Part shown: positions 52,127-60,540 of the stretch, piece by piece | How positions within the stretch are numbered: the first letter of the stretch is position 1 | Layout: the number at the start of each line of letters is the position of its first letter | Source: Streptomyces hiroshimensis | GTDB lineage: Bacteria > Actinomycetota > Actinomycetes > Streptomycetales > Streptomycetaceae | Assembly: GCF_014650335.1 (NCBI RefSeq) | Contig: NZ_BMUT01000006.1 | Location: forward strand, 317,461 to 381,460 | Reading direction: 5' to 3' | Length of the DNA: 64,000 nucleotides | Program-made: the position numbers and the translations under genes | The notes under the pieces: generated by a model | What the model saw: only the letters and a program-made list of their open reading frames with translations | Told to the model about the DNA's origin: nothing | Database searches by the model: none

Positions 52127-53803
52127 ATGGCGCGCGAACCGGACAGCGGCAGGCCCCACGGCGTCAGGCCCGGCGGCGCCGATCCTGACGGCGGGGGAGC
52201 GGGGCGGCCCGGCGCGGTGCGCCCGCCCCGGCTCAGCGAGTCCGGGCAGGCCTTCGAGCCCGTCTACGGGCCCGGGGCCCTGGACGGCTGGGATCCCGCG
52301 GAGCGCCTCGGCGCGCCCGGCGCGTACCCCTTCACGCGGGGCGTGTATCCCACGATGTACACCGGCCGCCCCTGGACGATGCGCCAGTACGCCGGCTTCG
52401 GCACCGCCGCCGAGTCCAACGCCCGCTACCGGCAGCTCATCGCCCACGGCACCACCGGCCTGTCCGTCGCCTTCGACCTCCCCACGCAGATGGGCCACGA
52501 CTCCGACGCCGAGATCGCGAGCGGCGAGGTGGGCAAGGTGGGCGTCGCCGTCGACTCCGTCGAGGACGTGCGGGTGCTCTTCGACGGCATCCCGCTCGGC
52601 GAGGTCTCCACCTCGATGACCATCAACGCCCCCGCCGCGCTGCTGCTGCTGATGTACCAGCTCGTCGGCGAGGAGCAGGGCGTCCCGGCGGACCGGCTCA
52701 CGGGGACCGTCCAGAACGACGTCCTCAAGGAGTACATCGCGCGCGGCACGTACATCTTCCCGCCGAAGCCGTCGCTGCGGCTGGTCGCCGACACCTTCGC
52801 GTACTGCGGCGCCGAGCTCCCCAAGTGGAACATGATCTCGATCTCCGGCTATCACATGGCCGAGGCCGGCGCCTCGCCCGCGCAGGAGATCGCCTTCACC
52901 CTCGCCAACGGCATCGAGTACGTGCGCACGGCCGTGGCCGCGGGCATGGACGTCGACCGCTTCGCCCCGCGCCTGAGCTTTTTCTTCGTCTCGCGCACGA
53001 CGCTGCTGGAGGAGGTCGCCAAGTTCCGGGCGGCCCGGCGGATCTGGGCGCGCGTGATGAAGGAGACGTTCGGCGCCCGCGACCCGAAGTCGCAGATGCT
53101 GCGCTTCCACACCCAGACGGCGGGCGTCCAGCTCACGGCGCAGCAGCCGGAGGTGAACCTCGTGCGCGTCGCCGTCCAGGGCCTCGCTGCCGTCCTCGGC
53201 GGCACCCAGTCCCTGCACACCAACTCCTTCGACGAGGCCATCGCCCTGCCGACGGACAAGGCCGCCCGCCTGGCCCTGCGCACGCAGCAGGTGCTGGCGT
53301 ACGAGACGGACGTGACGGCCACGGTCGACCCCTTCGCCGGCTCCTACGCCGTCGAGTCCCTCACCGACGCCGTCGAGGAGGCCGCCGTGGACCTCATGGG
53401 CCGGGTGGAGGACCGCGGCGGGGCGGTCGCCGCCATCGAACAGGGCTTCCAGAAGGCCGAGATCGAGCGCAACGCGTACCGCATCGCGCAGGAGACCGAC
53501 AGCGGCGAGCGGGTGGTCGTCGGCGTCAACCGCTTCCGGCTCGACGAGGAGGAACCGTACGAGCCGCTGCGCGTCGACCCGGCCATCGAGGCCCGGCAGC
53601 GGGAGCGTCTCGCGCGGCTGAGGCAGGAGCGCGACGGCCGGGCGGTGGAGGCGGCGCTGGCGGCCCTGCGCAAGGCCGCCACCGGGACGGACAACGTCCT
53701 GTATCCGCTGAAGGACGCCCTGCGGGCGCGGGCGACGGTCGGGGAGGTGTGCAACGCGCTGCGGGAGGTGTGGGGGACACACGTGCCGGCGGACGTCTTC
53801 TGA
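52127..53803 (+). CDS. Methylmalonyl-CoA/isobutyryl-CoA mutase-type large subunit
   Basis: A 558-residue acyl-CoA mutase alpha-type subunit. PFTRGVYPTMYTGRPWTMRQYAGFGTAAESN near residue 65 contains the substrate-binding Tyr/Thr residues. NISISGYHMAEAGA near 230 contains the His that contacts the cobalamin ligand region. RFHTQTAGVQLTAQQPEVN near 325 is conserved. The B12-binding C-terminal domain (DxHxxG) is absent, so a separate small subunit elsewhere is required. Best matched to the IcmA/MutA-like family; substrate not decided by sequence alone. ATG 52127 behind GGGAGGCGGGACGCCC. Confidence 0.88.
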   Translation: MAREPDSGRPHGVRPGGADPDGGGAGRPGAVRPPRLSESGQAFEPVYGPGALDGWDPAERLGAPGAYPFTRGVYPTMYTGRPWTMRQYAGFGTAAESNARYRQLIAHGTTGLSVAFDLPTQMGHDSDAEIASGEVGKVGVAVDSVEDVRVLFDGIPLGEVSTSMTINAPAALLLLMYQLVGEEQGVPADRLTGTVQNDVLKEYIARGTYIFPPKPSLRLVADTFAYCGAELPKWNMISISGYHMAEAGASPAQEIAFTLANGIEYVRTAVAAGMDVDRFAPRLSFFFVSRTTLLEEVAKFRAARRIWARVMKETFGARDPKSQMLRFHTQTAGVQLTAQQPEVNLVRVAVQGLAAVLGGTQSLHTNSFDEAIALPTDKAARLALRTQQVLAYETDVTATVDPFAGSYAVESLTDAVEEAAVDLMGRVEDRGGAVAAIEQGFQKAEIERNAYRIAQETDSGERVVVGVNRFRLDEEEPYEPLRVDPAIEARQRERLARLRQERDGRAVEAALAALRKAATGTDNVLYPLKDALRARATVGEVCNALREVWGTHVPADVF

Positions 53804-53816
53804 GCGCAGTTCTTCA

Positions 53817-53831
53817 GGAGCACTGTGCTCC
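53817..53831 (+). promoter_or_regulatory. 15-bp palindrome upstream of a small gene
   Basis: GGAGCACTGTGCTCC, perfect 7-bp arms around one base, between the mutase stop and the small Cys-rich gene (start 20 bp downstream). Possible operator. Confidence 0.4.
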
Positions 53832-53850
53832 GTAAGAGACACTGGAGGGT

Positions 53851-54069
53851 ATGTCCGCTCCCCGCCGCGCCTGCCCCGTATGCACCCGCGAGATCGCCGT
53901 CGTCGGCGGCCGCTACGCCCGTCACGACCCTCCGGGCCGCCGCCCGGCCTTCTCGTACGAGCTGATCTCCTGCCCGGGTTCGCGCCGCTCGGCCCCGCTG
54001 CTGGCGACGGAGCCGCGTCTGTTCGACCCGGAGGAGCCTCCGACGGACGGGCAGCAGCAGCTGTTCTGA
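53851..54069 (+). CDS. Small Cys-rich protein
   Basis: A 72-residue protein. Motif ACPVCTREIAVVGGRYARHDPPG (CxxC) followed by LISCPGSR gives three Cys and a His that could hold a metal. It ends in an acidic Pro/Asp/Gln tail. TGGAGGGT lies directly before the ATG. Function unknown; small zinc-ribbon-like proteins are common in Streptomyces. Confidence 0.75.
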   Translation: MSAPRRACPVCTREIAVVGGRYARHDPPGRRPAFSYELISCPGSRRSAPLLATEPRLFDPEEPPTDGQQQLF

Positions 54070-54099
54070 CCGGGCGGCGGCGAGCCTCGCGGTCCCGGC

Positions 54100-55635
54100 C
54101 TACTTGGAGCGCTGAGCGGGGGCCTCGGGGGACTCGGGGGCCTCGGCCTTGCAGAGGGTGTCCCCGGCCGGCCGCTGACCGGTGACGAGGAACCGGCTCA
54201 CGGCCCGGTCGCTGCACGCGTTGCCGGTGTCGAGCCACACGCCGTGACCGCCGGCGTCCACCGAGAGGAGGCGGGCACGGTCACCAAGGGCCTCGCGCAT
54301 CTTCAGCGCCCCGCGGTGCGGCGTCGACGGGTCGCGCAGGTTCTGCACCATCAGGATGTTGGACGGCCCCTGGGACGTGATGCGGGTGGGCTTCTCCGCG
54401 GGCCGGTCCTTCCAGAAGGCGCACGGAGTGATGGACGCCGGCATGCCCGCGGTGAGCGGATACCGCGCGCGGTCGGCGGCCACGGCCCGCTCGTACGAGG
54501 AGACGTCGCGCGGCCAGGCCACGTCGTTGCAGACGACGCCCGCGAACACCGCCGCATCGCGCTGCGAGAGCGGCTCGGGGTAGGGGTCGGCCACGGTGAG
54601 CGGGCCGTCACCGCCGCTGCGGGCGGCGCGCATCAGCCTGGCCACCGTCGGGTAGCGCTCCCGGTCGTACAGGCTCATCTGCAGGGACTGCCGCAGGACG
54701 TTGCCGGTCAGCCGGTGGCCGGTGTCCTTGAACGTACGGGGCTTGCGGTCGAGCTCGGCGGCGAGGGCGAGGAACATCGGGCGCACGTCCTCGGCGCGCT
54801 CGGCGAGCCGCTCCTCGCCGCGGGCGGGGTCGGCGGCCCACCGGGCGAAGTCGGGGAAGGCGTCCTCCGCGGCCTGCGACATGTTGGCCAGCCAGCCGCG
54901 CGCGACGCGGGTGGGGTCGGGGTCGGCGCTGCTGTCGAGCACCCAGCGGTCGGTGCGCTCGGGGAACATCTGCGCATAGACGGCACCGACGTAAGTGCCG
55001 TAGGAAACGCCGACGGCGGACAGCTTGTCCTCACCCAGCGCCTTGCGGAAGCTGTCGATGTCCCGGGCCTCGTTGCGCGTGGTGAGACTGCGCAGGACGT
55101 CACCACCGTTACGGGCACACGCCTCGGCGACCCGGCGGGCCCGGGCCACCCCTTCCGAGATGTCCCCGTCCGGCCGCGGCCACGCCCGGAAGTCGACCAG
55201 CTGCCGGTCGTCCGCGGAAACCCCGCAGTCGGCTCCGGTGCTACCCCCCACGCCGCGCGGATCGATCCCCACGACGTCGTAGACCCCCTTGGTCGCCTTC
55301 CGCACCTTCTCCCCCTGCTGCGCCACGTCCCCCACTCCGGACCCTCCCGGCCCGCCGGCTATCAGCAGGAGAGTCCCGCGGCGGGCCTTGGGCCGGTCGC
55401 TCCGCAGCCGGGAGACGGCGATGTCGACGGTGGGCCCGCCGGGTTTGCGGTAGTCGAGGGGGACGGGGAGGGTGGCGCACTCGGTGCCGGGGGCGCTGTT
55501 TTCAGCGGTACAAGGGCGCCAGTCGAGTCCACCGGGGTGCGGGGTGGAGGCCGCATGGGCGGGGACGGTGAGAGCGGTGGCGCAGGCGGCGGCGGACAGG
55601 GCCAGGAGCAGGCTGTTACGGCTACGGGATCTCAT
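54100..55635 (-). CDS. Secreted alpha/beta hydrolase, tripeptidyl-aminopeptidase-like
   Basis: A 511-residue exported hydrolase. Signal peptide residues 1-28 (SLLLALSAAACATALTVPAHAA). PLDYRKPGGPTVDIAVSRLRS and LLLIAGGPGGSG near residues 60-95 are typical of the TAP family. The nucleophile is in GVSYGTYVGAVYAQ (Ser near 204). The Asp is in LMVQNLRDPSTPHRGALKM near 428 and the His in DAGGHGVW near 458. TAP-like C-terminal region present. Cleaves N-terminal peptides from secreted proteins in relatives. ATG 55635 at the signal-peptide start. Confidence 0.92.
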   Translation of the reverse strand: MRSRSRNSLLLALSAAACATALTVPAHAASTPHPGGLDWRPCTAENSAPGTECATLPVPLDYRKPGGPTVDIAVSRLRSDRPKARRGTLLLIAGGPGGSGVGDVAQQGEKVRKATKGVYDVVGIDPRGVGGSTGADCGVSADDRQLVDFRAWPRPDGDISEGVARARRVAEACARNGGDVLRSLTTRNEARDIDSFRKALGEDKLSAVGVSYGTYVGAVYAQMFPERTDRWVLDSSADPDPTRVARGWLANMSQAAEDAFPDFARWAADPARGEERLAERAEDVRPMFLALAAELDRKPRTFKDTGHRLTGNVLRQSLQMSLYDRERYPTVARLMRAARSGGDGPLTVADPYPEPLSQRDAAVFAGVVCNDVAWPRDVSSYERAVAADRARYPLTAGMPASITPCAFWKDRPAEKPTRITSQGPSNILMVQNLRDPSTPHRGALKMREALGDRARLLSVDAGGHGVWLDTGNACSDRAVSRFLVTGQRPAGDTLCKAEAPESPEAPAQRSK

Positions 55636-55763
55636 GAGACCAAGGCTGTCCGACGCGCCATCGACTGCCCATGAGGCCAACTCCCCGGGCGGAGGTAGGG
55701 ATATCCACACCCGTAAGGGTCGTGAGGGTCGTTCCCGAGAACCGCTTCTGAGGCCCGTTCGCC

Positions 55764-57062
55764 CTACTTCCAGGGGATGTTGAGCCAGGGGCTGGCGGGG
55801 TCGGTGGTGAGAATGCGGTGTGCGTCGACCATCTCCTCGTACCACGGGCCGAACTCCTCCTCGTCGAAGTGCAGGCAGCGCCCGAGGATGTACCCGGCGG
55901 AGAATTCCTCCCAGGAGCGGTAGGCGCCCTGGGCGGCGCGGCCTGCGCGGAGGACCGCTTGTTCGGCTTCCGGCAGGGTGCAGAAACGCGCTCCGAGCCC
56001 CCAGCGGGCCATTCCGGAGGCACGTCCGTAGTCCCAGGCCTCCGTGGTGCGGATGAAGGAGCCCTCCGGCAGCAGTCCGTCGGCGCGGAAGCGGGCCTCG
56101 TAGCGGGCGATGCGCCCGATCATCCGCCGCACTCCCGCGGCCTGCGACTCGGCCTCGGCTGCCGAGACGGGCTCCGCGGGGATGACTCCCTCGGGGGTGA
56201 TCCGGGCTTCGCCGGCCTCGGCGATGCTGCGCCGGAGCACGCGCTCGGCACTCTCACGCCAGTGCTCGATGGCGACGGCCCCGGCGAAGTCCCGGGCGAG
56301 TACGTGCCGAATGCGCAGCACGAACTGCCACACGCCACTGATCACGTCCGCGTTGAGCAGCCGCTCCTGGGTGCTGAACCAGTCCTCCCGGCTGGTGACC
56401 CCCCAATACTTCTCAAGCCGGTACCGCTCGTGGTGATAGCCCGAGCCGTGATAGGCCATGGAGTTCCACAGCTCGCCGTTCTTCACGAACAGCAGCGCTG
56501 CGCAGGCCAGTCCGTGGGCGACCGGACCGTGCAGGGGCCCGCCCACGTGGAGGGCGCGCAGCTTGCCGTGCGCGTGAGAATGGCCGCAGGCGCTCTGCGC
56601 GTTGCGAGCGCGTTCGTGGTGCTGCTGCCAGACGGCCCGGTGAGCGGGTGTCGTCGGCAGGAAGGCTTCACAAGGACTACCGGGATTGACCGCCAGGAAC
56701 GGCGGGTCGCCGGCCTCCCACGCACGGGCGTACCAACCCAGAGAGCGCGCCTCGAAGACCGGATCGGCGACGGGCGCCGGCAGCATTCCCTCGGTGAAGA
56801 CCGCCAGGCACTCGGTCTGTGTCTGCGGGTTCCAGTACGGCGAGAAGAACACGGTGTCGGGCGCCGCGTCGGCTCGCTGCCGCGAGATGGCCAGGAACAG
56901 ATCGGCCCCGCCCAGCACATCGAAGTAGGCGGGCCAGTCACCACGCATCTTCGCCTCGTACAGGCCACGCTCGACGGCGGTCGGCGCCTGCCAGGGGGGT
57001 GGGGGTGCCACGGCCTGCGGCGGCGTACTGACGGGCCCCTCCCCGGTGTTCATCATGCCCAT
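55764..57062 (-). CDS. SseB/DUF1266-like protein
   Basis: A 432-residue soluble protein. Residues 20-150 resemble an SseB-like N-terminal module (QRADAAPDTVFFSPYWNPQTQTECLAVFTEGML). The C-terminal 220 residues fit DUF1266 (YRLEKYWGVTSREDWFSTQERLL near 215, WDYGRASGMARWG near 345, FSAGYILGRCLHFD near 390). A central GHSHAHGKLRALHVGGPLHGPVAHG stretch is His-rich. Function unknown, seen near conflict/secretion loci. Start at the ATG-GGC-ATG-ATG cluster (57062), no strong RBS. Confidence 0.78.
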   Translation of the reverse strand: MGMMNTGEGPVSTPPQAVAPPPPWQAPTAVERGLYEAKMRGDWPAYFDVLGGADLFLAISRQRADAAPDTVFFSPYWNPQTQTECLAVFTEGMLPAPVADPVFEARSLGWYARAWEAGDPPFLAVNPGSPCEAFLPTTPAHRAVWQQHHERARNAQSACGHSHAHGKLRALHVGGPLHGPVAHGLACAALLFVKNGELWNSMAYHGSGYHHERYRLEKYWGVTSREDWFSTQERLLNADVISGVWQFVLRIRHVLARDFAGAVAIEHWRESAERVLRRSIAEAGEARITPEGVIPAEPVSAAEAESQAAGVRRMIGRIARYEARFRADGLLPEGSFIRTTEAWDYGRASGMARWGLGARFCTLPEAEQAVLRAGRAAQGAYRSWEEFSAGYILGRCLHFDEEEFGPWYEEMVDAHRILTTDPASPWLNIPWK

Positions 57063-57243
57063 GGTCGAAAACTCTATCGATTGCCATGGTGGGAGAGCTT
57101 CTCGCAGTAGCGCCCGGATCGCACCCTCGGGTCACTTATCCGCTGCGCACTGTCGCCGGCCGGTTGATTTACGGGCCCGAAAGGCCGTCACCTACCCATC
57201 CCCTGCTGCCAGCCTGTTCTGACCCGCCCTCAGCCCACGGATC

Positions 57244-57432
57244 TCAGCCCCGGCCGGTTCCTGCCTTGAGGGTACGTATCAGGGTGCCGAGGGCGCGTGG
57301 GGTGGCCCGCACCACGGTGGCGGGGGTGTCGCTCTCGCGGAGGGCGATCGCCTCGCCTGCTGCGGCGACCTCAACGCAGTCGTTGCCACCGTCCCCGGTT
57401 CCCGAGTATGTGGACTTCTGCCAGGTGATCAT
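57244..57432 (-). CDS. DUF397 small protein
   Basis: A 62-residue protein starting MITWQKSTYSGTGDGGNDCVEVA and including IALRESDTP, the conserved DUF397 core. These small proteins accompany WhiJ-like XRE regulators in Streptomyces and are involved in developmental or antibiotic control. ATG 57432 has GGGGGAAGGCGC upstream. It lies 13 bp behind the XRE gene on the same strand. Confidence 0.92.
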   Translation of the reverse strand: MITWQKSTYSGTGDGGNDCVEVAAAGEAIALRESDTPATVVRATPRALGTLIRTLKAGTGRG

Positions 57433-57445
57433 ATGCGCCTTCCCC

Positions 57446-58297
57446 CTAGAGCTCGCGTGCGATCCGAAGGATGAAGTCACGTGACTCCGACGGACTGAGT
57501 GCCACGTTGCCCAGCTTGCTCCAACGATCGCGGTACCTGGCAAGTTGTTCCTCAGCGTGAAAGAAGAGGTTGCCATGCATTTGATCCACCTGGACCGTAT
57601 CGAAGGTGGCCACCCGATCGGCTACGTAGAGCATTGAGTACCCCATTCCCGCGAAGCCCTCAACCTCGAACGGAAGCACCCGAATCGTGGTGTCAGGCCA
57701 TTCGAATGCTGCCAGCAAGAAGTCGAGTTGGCCGCGCGCAACCTTGCGGTCGCCCACCCTCATGCGTAGCGCGGCCTCGTGCACGATCACCGTGAGCGTC
57801 GGCCGATCATTGCGCTCAAGCACCTTACGACGCTGCAGCCGAAATTCGACGGCCGTATCTAGGTCACACAACTCAAGGTCACTGGCCACGTAGGAGAAGA
57901 GAGCGCGCATGTAGTCCTCAGTCTGCAGCAGCCCTGGCACATTGACGACCTGCACATTACGCAGAGCGCTCGAATGCCATTCCAGTTCGGCCAGATCCAG
58001 TGCAGACTTCGGCATGCGTCCCCGGTACGTCTCCCACCACCCCCGTGTTCGCTCCGCAGCCCGCTCTGCAAGGGCGTCGATCAGGGCGGCGTCCTGTACG
58101 CCGTAGTGCGCTGCCAGGATCCGCGTCCGATCCCCTCCTGCCGCAGCGTTGCCCGCCTCCACGTGGGACAGCCACGCCTGGTCGCGCCCGACAGCGGCAG
58201 CAGCGTCCCGTGCCGAGACGCCCGCCCGATCGCGCAACTTCCGGAGCTCGGCGCCCAGTCGCGCCTGCCGGGCCGTGACGATGGTCCGCCTCGCCAT
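57446..58297 (-). CDS. WhiJ-type XRE regulator with DUF5753 domain
   Basis: A 283-residue protein. The N-terminal XRE HTH (residues 5-65) reads LGAELRKLRDRAGVSARDAAAAVGRDQAWLSHVEAGN. The DUF5753 domain covers 95-275 (VVNVPGLLQTEDYMRALF, VHEAALRMRVGDRKVARGQLDFLLAA, VDQMHGNLFFHAEEQLARYRDRW). The partner DUF397 gene is directly behind, and a histidine-kinase-type ATPase gene is divergent: the three-part WhiJ cluster of Streptomyces. ATG 58297 behind AGAGGACGAC. Confidence 0.94.
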   Translation of the reverse strand: MARRTIVTARQARLGAELRKLRDRAGVSARDAAAAVGRDQAWLSHVEAGNAAAGGDRTRILAAHYGVQDAALIDALAERAAERTRGWWETYRGRMPKSALDLAELEWHSSALRNVQVVNVPGLLQTEDYMRALFSYVASDLELCDLDTAVEFRLQRRKVLERNDRPTLTVIVHEAALRMRVGDRKVARGQLDFLLAAFEWPDTTIRVLPFEVEGFAGMGYSMLYVADRVATFDTVQVDQMHGNLFFHAEEQLARYRDRWSKLGNVALSPSESRDFILRIAREL

Positions 58298-58414
58298 GTC
58301 GTCCTCTTTCTCGCGCGCTTGCGGCGCCAATGTGTCACAGCGAGCCCCGATGGGGCGAACTTCACGGGATCGGTTGCGCAGTCCCAAAAATGGCACCTAC
58401 GTTGAGTGTCGCGC

Positions 58415-58434
58415 AGCTCACACCGTGAGCTCAC
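58415..58434. promoter_or_regulatory. Overlapping palindromes in the WhiJ-type divergent promoter
   Basis: AGCTCAC (58415-58421) and GTGAGCT (58425-58431) form a 7-bp inverted repeat. GTGAGCTCAC (58425-58434) is a perfect 10-bp palindrome sharing its right arm. The AGCTCAC half-site is thus present twice directly (58415 and 58428) and once inverted. It lies between the XRE and ATPase gene starts, so it is a good candidate operator for the XRE regulator. Confidence 0.6.
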
Positions 58435-58539
58435 CGTCCCGTCCCGGAAGCGCACCGCCCCGCCCTGCCCCCACGCAGTGGCGACCGCGGCAATGACACC
58501 GGGCCTCAGGCCACTTCACCCCACCCCGCCGGAGGCGAC

Positions 58540-59010
58540 ATGCTGCTCCTGCCTGCCCCGAAGCCGGTTCACCTCGCCCATGAAGAGATCGAGCCGTTCG
58601 AGTACCGCCTGCGCGTTCCCAACGACGCCCGGGCCGTCCCCATCGCTCGCGGTGCCATCCGCGCCGCGCTGGCGGCCCATGGTCTGAGTGAGCTGATGGG
58701 ACGCGCAGAGCTGTTGGCGTGTGAGCTGCTCACCAATGCGATCGTGCACACCGACGACGCCGCCGAACTCCGTATCTCCTGGTCGCAGTGGGAGATCCTC
58801 ACGCTGACCGCCTGGGACAGCGGCGTTCTCCCACCGGCTCCACCTGCCACCCCTCACCCTTACGACGACAACGGCCGCGGCCTGACGCTCCTCCGTTCGC
58901 TCGCCGACAGCTGGGGGCACTTCGCCTCGCCGCACGGCTTTACGTGTCGCCCTTCCAAGGCCGTCTGGTGTTCGATCACGCGCAGGCCGGCGTCGCCTCC
59001 GCATACGTAG
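58540..59010 (+). CDS. HATPase-type (anti-sigma/serine kinase-like) ATP-binding protein
   Basis: A 156-residue GHKL ATPase of the RsbW/WhiJ-associated type. The N-box ELLACELLTNAIVHTDDAAEL is near residue 66 and the G1 box AWDSGVLPP near 90. The G2 region DNGRGLTLLRSLADSWG lies near 112. Such proteins phosphorylate or bind an anti-sigma antagonist, or act in the WhiJ cluster with an XRE regulator. ATG 58540 behind CCGGAGGCGAC. The last 35 bp overlap the convergent amidase gene. Confidence 0.9.
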   Translation: MLLLPAPKPVHLAHEEIEPFEYRLRVPNDARAVPIARGAIRAALAAHGLSELMGRAELLACELLTNAIVHTDDAAELRISWSQWEILTLTAWDSGVLPPAPPATPHPYDDNGRGLTLLRSLADSWGHFASPHGFTCRPSKAVWCSITRRPASPPHT

Positions 59011-60442
59011 GGTCAGGCCACTGCTCGAACCAGCGTTCCTCCGCCTCCAGTTGGGCGGCAAGGGAGATCAGGCGGGGCTCGCTGTCTGCCGGGCCGAGGA
59101 GTTGGGCACCCAGGGGCAGCCGGTCCCGGGCCGTGAAGCCCGCCGGGACGCTCATGCCCGGCCAGCCGAGGACGTTCCACGGCCAGGAGTACGGGCAGGC
59201 CGCGATCATCGCCGCGTCCGTACGGCTGCTGGACAGGTCCGACAGCTCCCCGTTGCGCAGGGGCGGCACTGCCGTCGTCGGGGTCAGGATCACGTCGAAG
59301 CGGTCGAAGATCTCCCCTACGCGGCGCCGCAGCGGCTCCTCCGCGGCGCGGGCCACGCGCAGGACCCCGCCGCCCAGCAGCAGTCCGCCGCGCGCGTTGA
59401 CCTTCGTGCGGGTGTCGAGCAGGGCCGGGTCGGGGACGCGCCCGGCCCACTCCCGTACGCCGGACATCGAGCGGGGCACGAACGTGAGCCCGATCAGCCC
59501 GTAGCGCGGTTCCTCCTCGATCACCTCGTGTCCGAGGGACGCGAGCCGCTCCGCGATGCGAACGGTCGCCGCGCGCGCCTCGGGGTCGAGCCACTGGCGG
59601 GCGGCGGCGAAGGCGGGGCGCAGGGAGAGGGCGATCCGGAGCCGGCCCGGGTCGCGCTCGGCTGCCGCAAGCACGTCCACGGGCGGCGGCCGGTGCAGGT
59701 CCCCGGCGTGGCTGCCGCTCGCCGCCTGCAGCAGCAGCGCGGCGTCGGCGACCGTACGGGCGAGCGGGCCGTGGCAGGTGATGCCGCGGAAGGCCTCCGG
59801 CTCGGGCCAGGTGGAGATGCGGCCGCGCTGCGGTTTGATGCCGACCAGGTGCGTCCAGGCGGCGGGGATCCGTATCGAACCGGCGCCGTCCGAACCGAGC
59901 GCCGCCGGTACGAGCCCCGCGGCGACGGCTGCCGCGGCGCCGCCCGAGGAGCCGCCGGGCGTGTGCTCCGTACTCCATGGGTTGCGCGTCACGCCGAACG
60001 CGGGGCCCTCCGTGACGGGCCACTGCCCGAGCTCCGGCGTGTTCGTCTTGCCGACGATGACCGCGCCCGCGGCCCGCAGCCGCCGCACCGCCTCGCTGTC
60101 CGCCGATTTCGGCGGGAAATCGCCCGCGCAGCCGAAGGCGGTGGGCTCGCCCGCGACATCGACGTCGTCCTTCACCGCCAGGGGAACCCCGAGCAGCGGG
60201 AGCCGCCCACCGGCCTCTCCCGCCGCCAGCCGCCGGTCCGCCGCGTCCGCCTCGGCGAGTGCGGCCTCGCCCCGTACGCGGCGGAACGCGTTGAGCAGCG
60301 GCTGCGTCTCCGCGATGCGGGCCAGCGAGTGTTCTACGAGCGCTCGCGAGGTGACCTCGCCTGCGGCGAGCGCCCGCGCTTGTTCCGCCAGCCCACTATC
60401 CGTCAGATCCGTTAAGTGCGTTACATCCGTCGAGTCCGTCAT
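58976..60442 (-). CDS. Amidase (amidase-signature family) with a TTA codon
   Basis: A 488-residue amidase-signature enzyme. The catalytic Lys is in PLAVKDDVDVAGEPTA near residue 85. The cis-Ser is in HTPGGSSGGAAAAVAAGLVPAA near 155. The nucleophile Ser is in GSDGAGSIRIPAAW near 182. The later region GWPGMSVPAGFTARDRLPLGAQLLG near 430 is typical of amidases/GatA-like hydrolases. Not GatA, since no gatCB partners are present. Codon 10 is TTA (60415-60413), implying bldA dependence. Start ATG 60442; the frame extends upstream without support. Its end overlaps the HATPase gene by 35 bp. Confidence 0.92.
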   Translation of the reverse strand: MTDSTDVTHLTDLTDSGLAEQARALAAGEVTSRALVEHSLARIAETQPLLNAFRRVRGEAALAEADAADRRLAAGEAGGRLPLLGVPLAVKDDVDVAGEPTAFGCAGDFPPKSADSEAVRRLRAAGAVIVGKTNTPELGQWPVTEGPAFGVTRNPWSTEHTPGGSSGGAAAAVAAGLVPAALGSDGAGSIRIPAAWTHLVGIKPQRGRISTWPEPEAFRGITCHGPLARTVADAALLLQAASGSHAGDLHRPPPVDVLAAAERDPGRLRIALSLRPAFAAARQWLDPEARAATVRIAERLASLGHEVIEEEPRYGLIGLTFVPRSMSGVREWAGRVPDPALLDTRTKVNARGGLLLGGGVLRVARAAEEPLRRRVGEIFDRFDVILTPTTAVPPLRNGELSDLSSSRTDAAMIAACPYSWPWNVLGWPGMSVPAGFTARDRLPLGAQLLGPADSEPRLISLAAQLEAEERWFEQWPDPTYAEATPACA

Positions 60443-60462
60443 TCGGCCCCTCCCCCGTAGCT

Positions 60463-60479
60463 CGGAGCCCTTCGCTCCG
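60463..60479. promoter_or_regulatory. Inverted repeat between the amidase and toxin operon
   Basis: CGGAGC (60463-60468) and GCTCCG (60474-60479), extendable by one A-T pair, sit in the 98-bp gap between divergent starts. Possible operator or leader hairpin. Confidence 0.35.
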
Positions 60480-60540
60480 AATACCGTGAGTGCACCTCTG
60501 GCCTCATTTTGTACCCTTCCTCTGGCTTGGGGAGGCGAGA

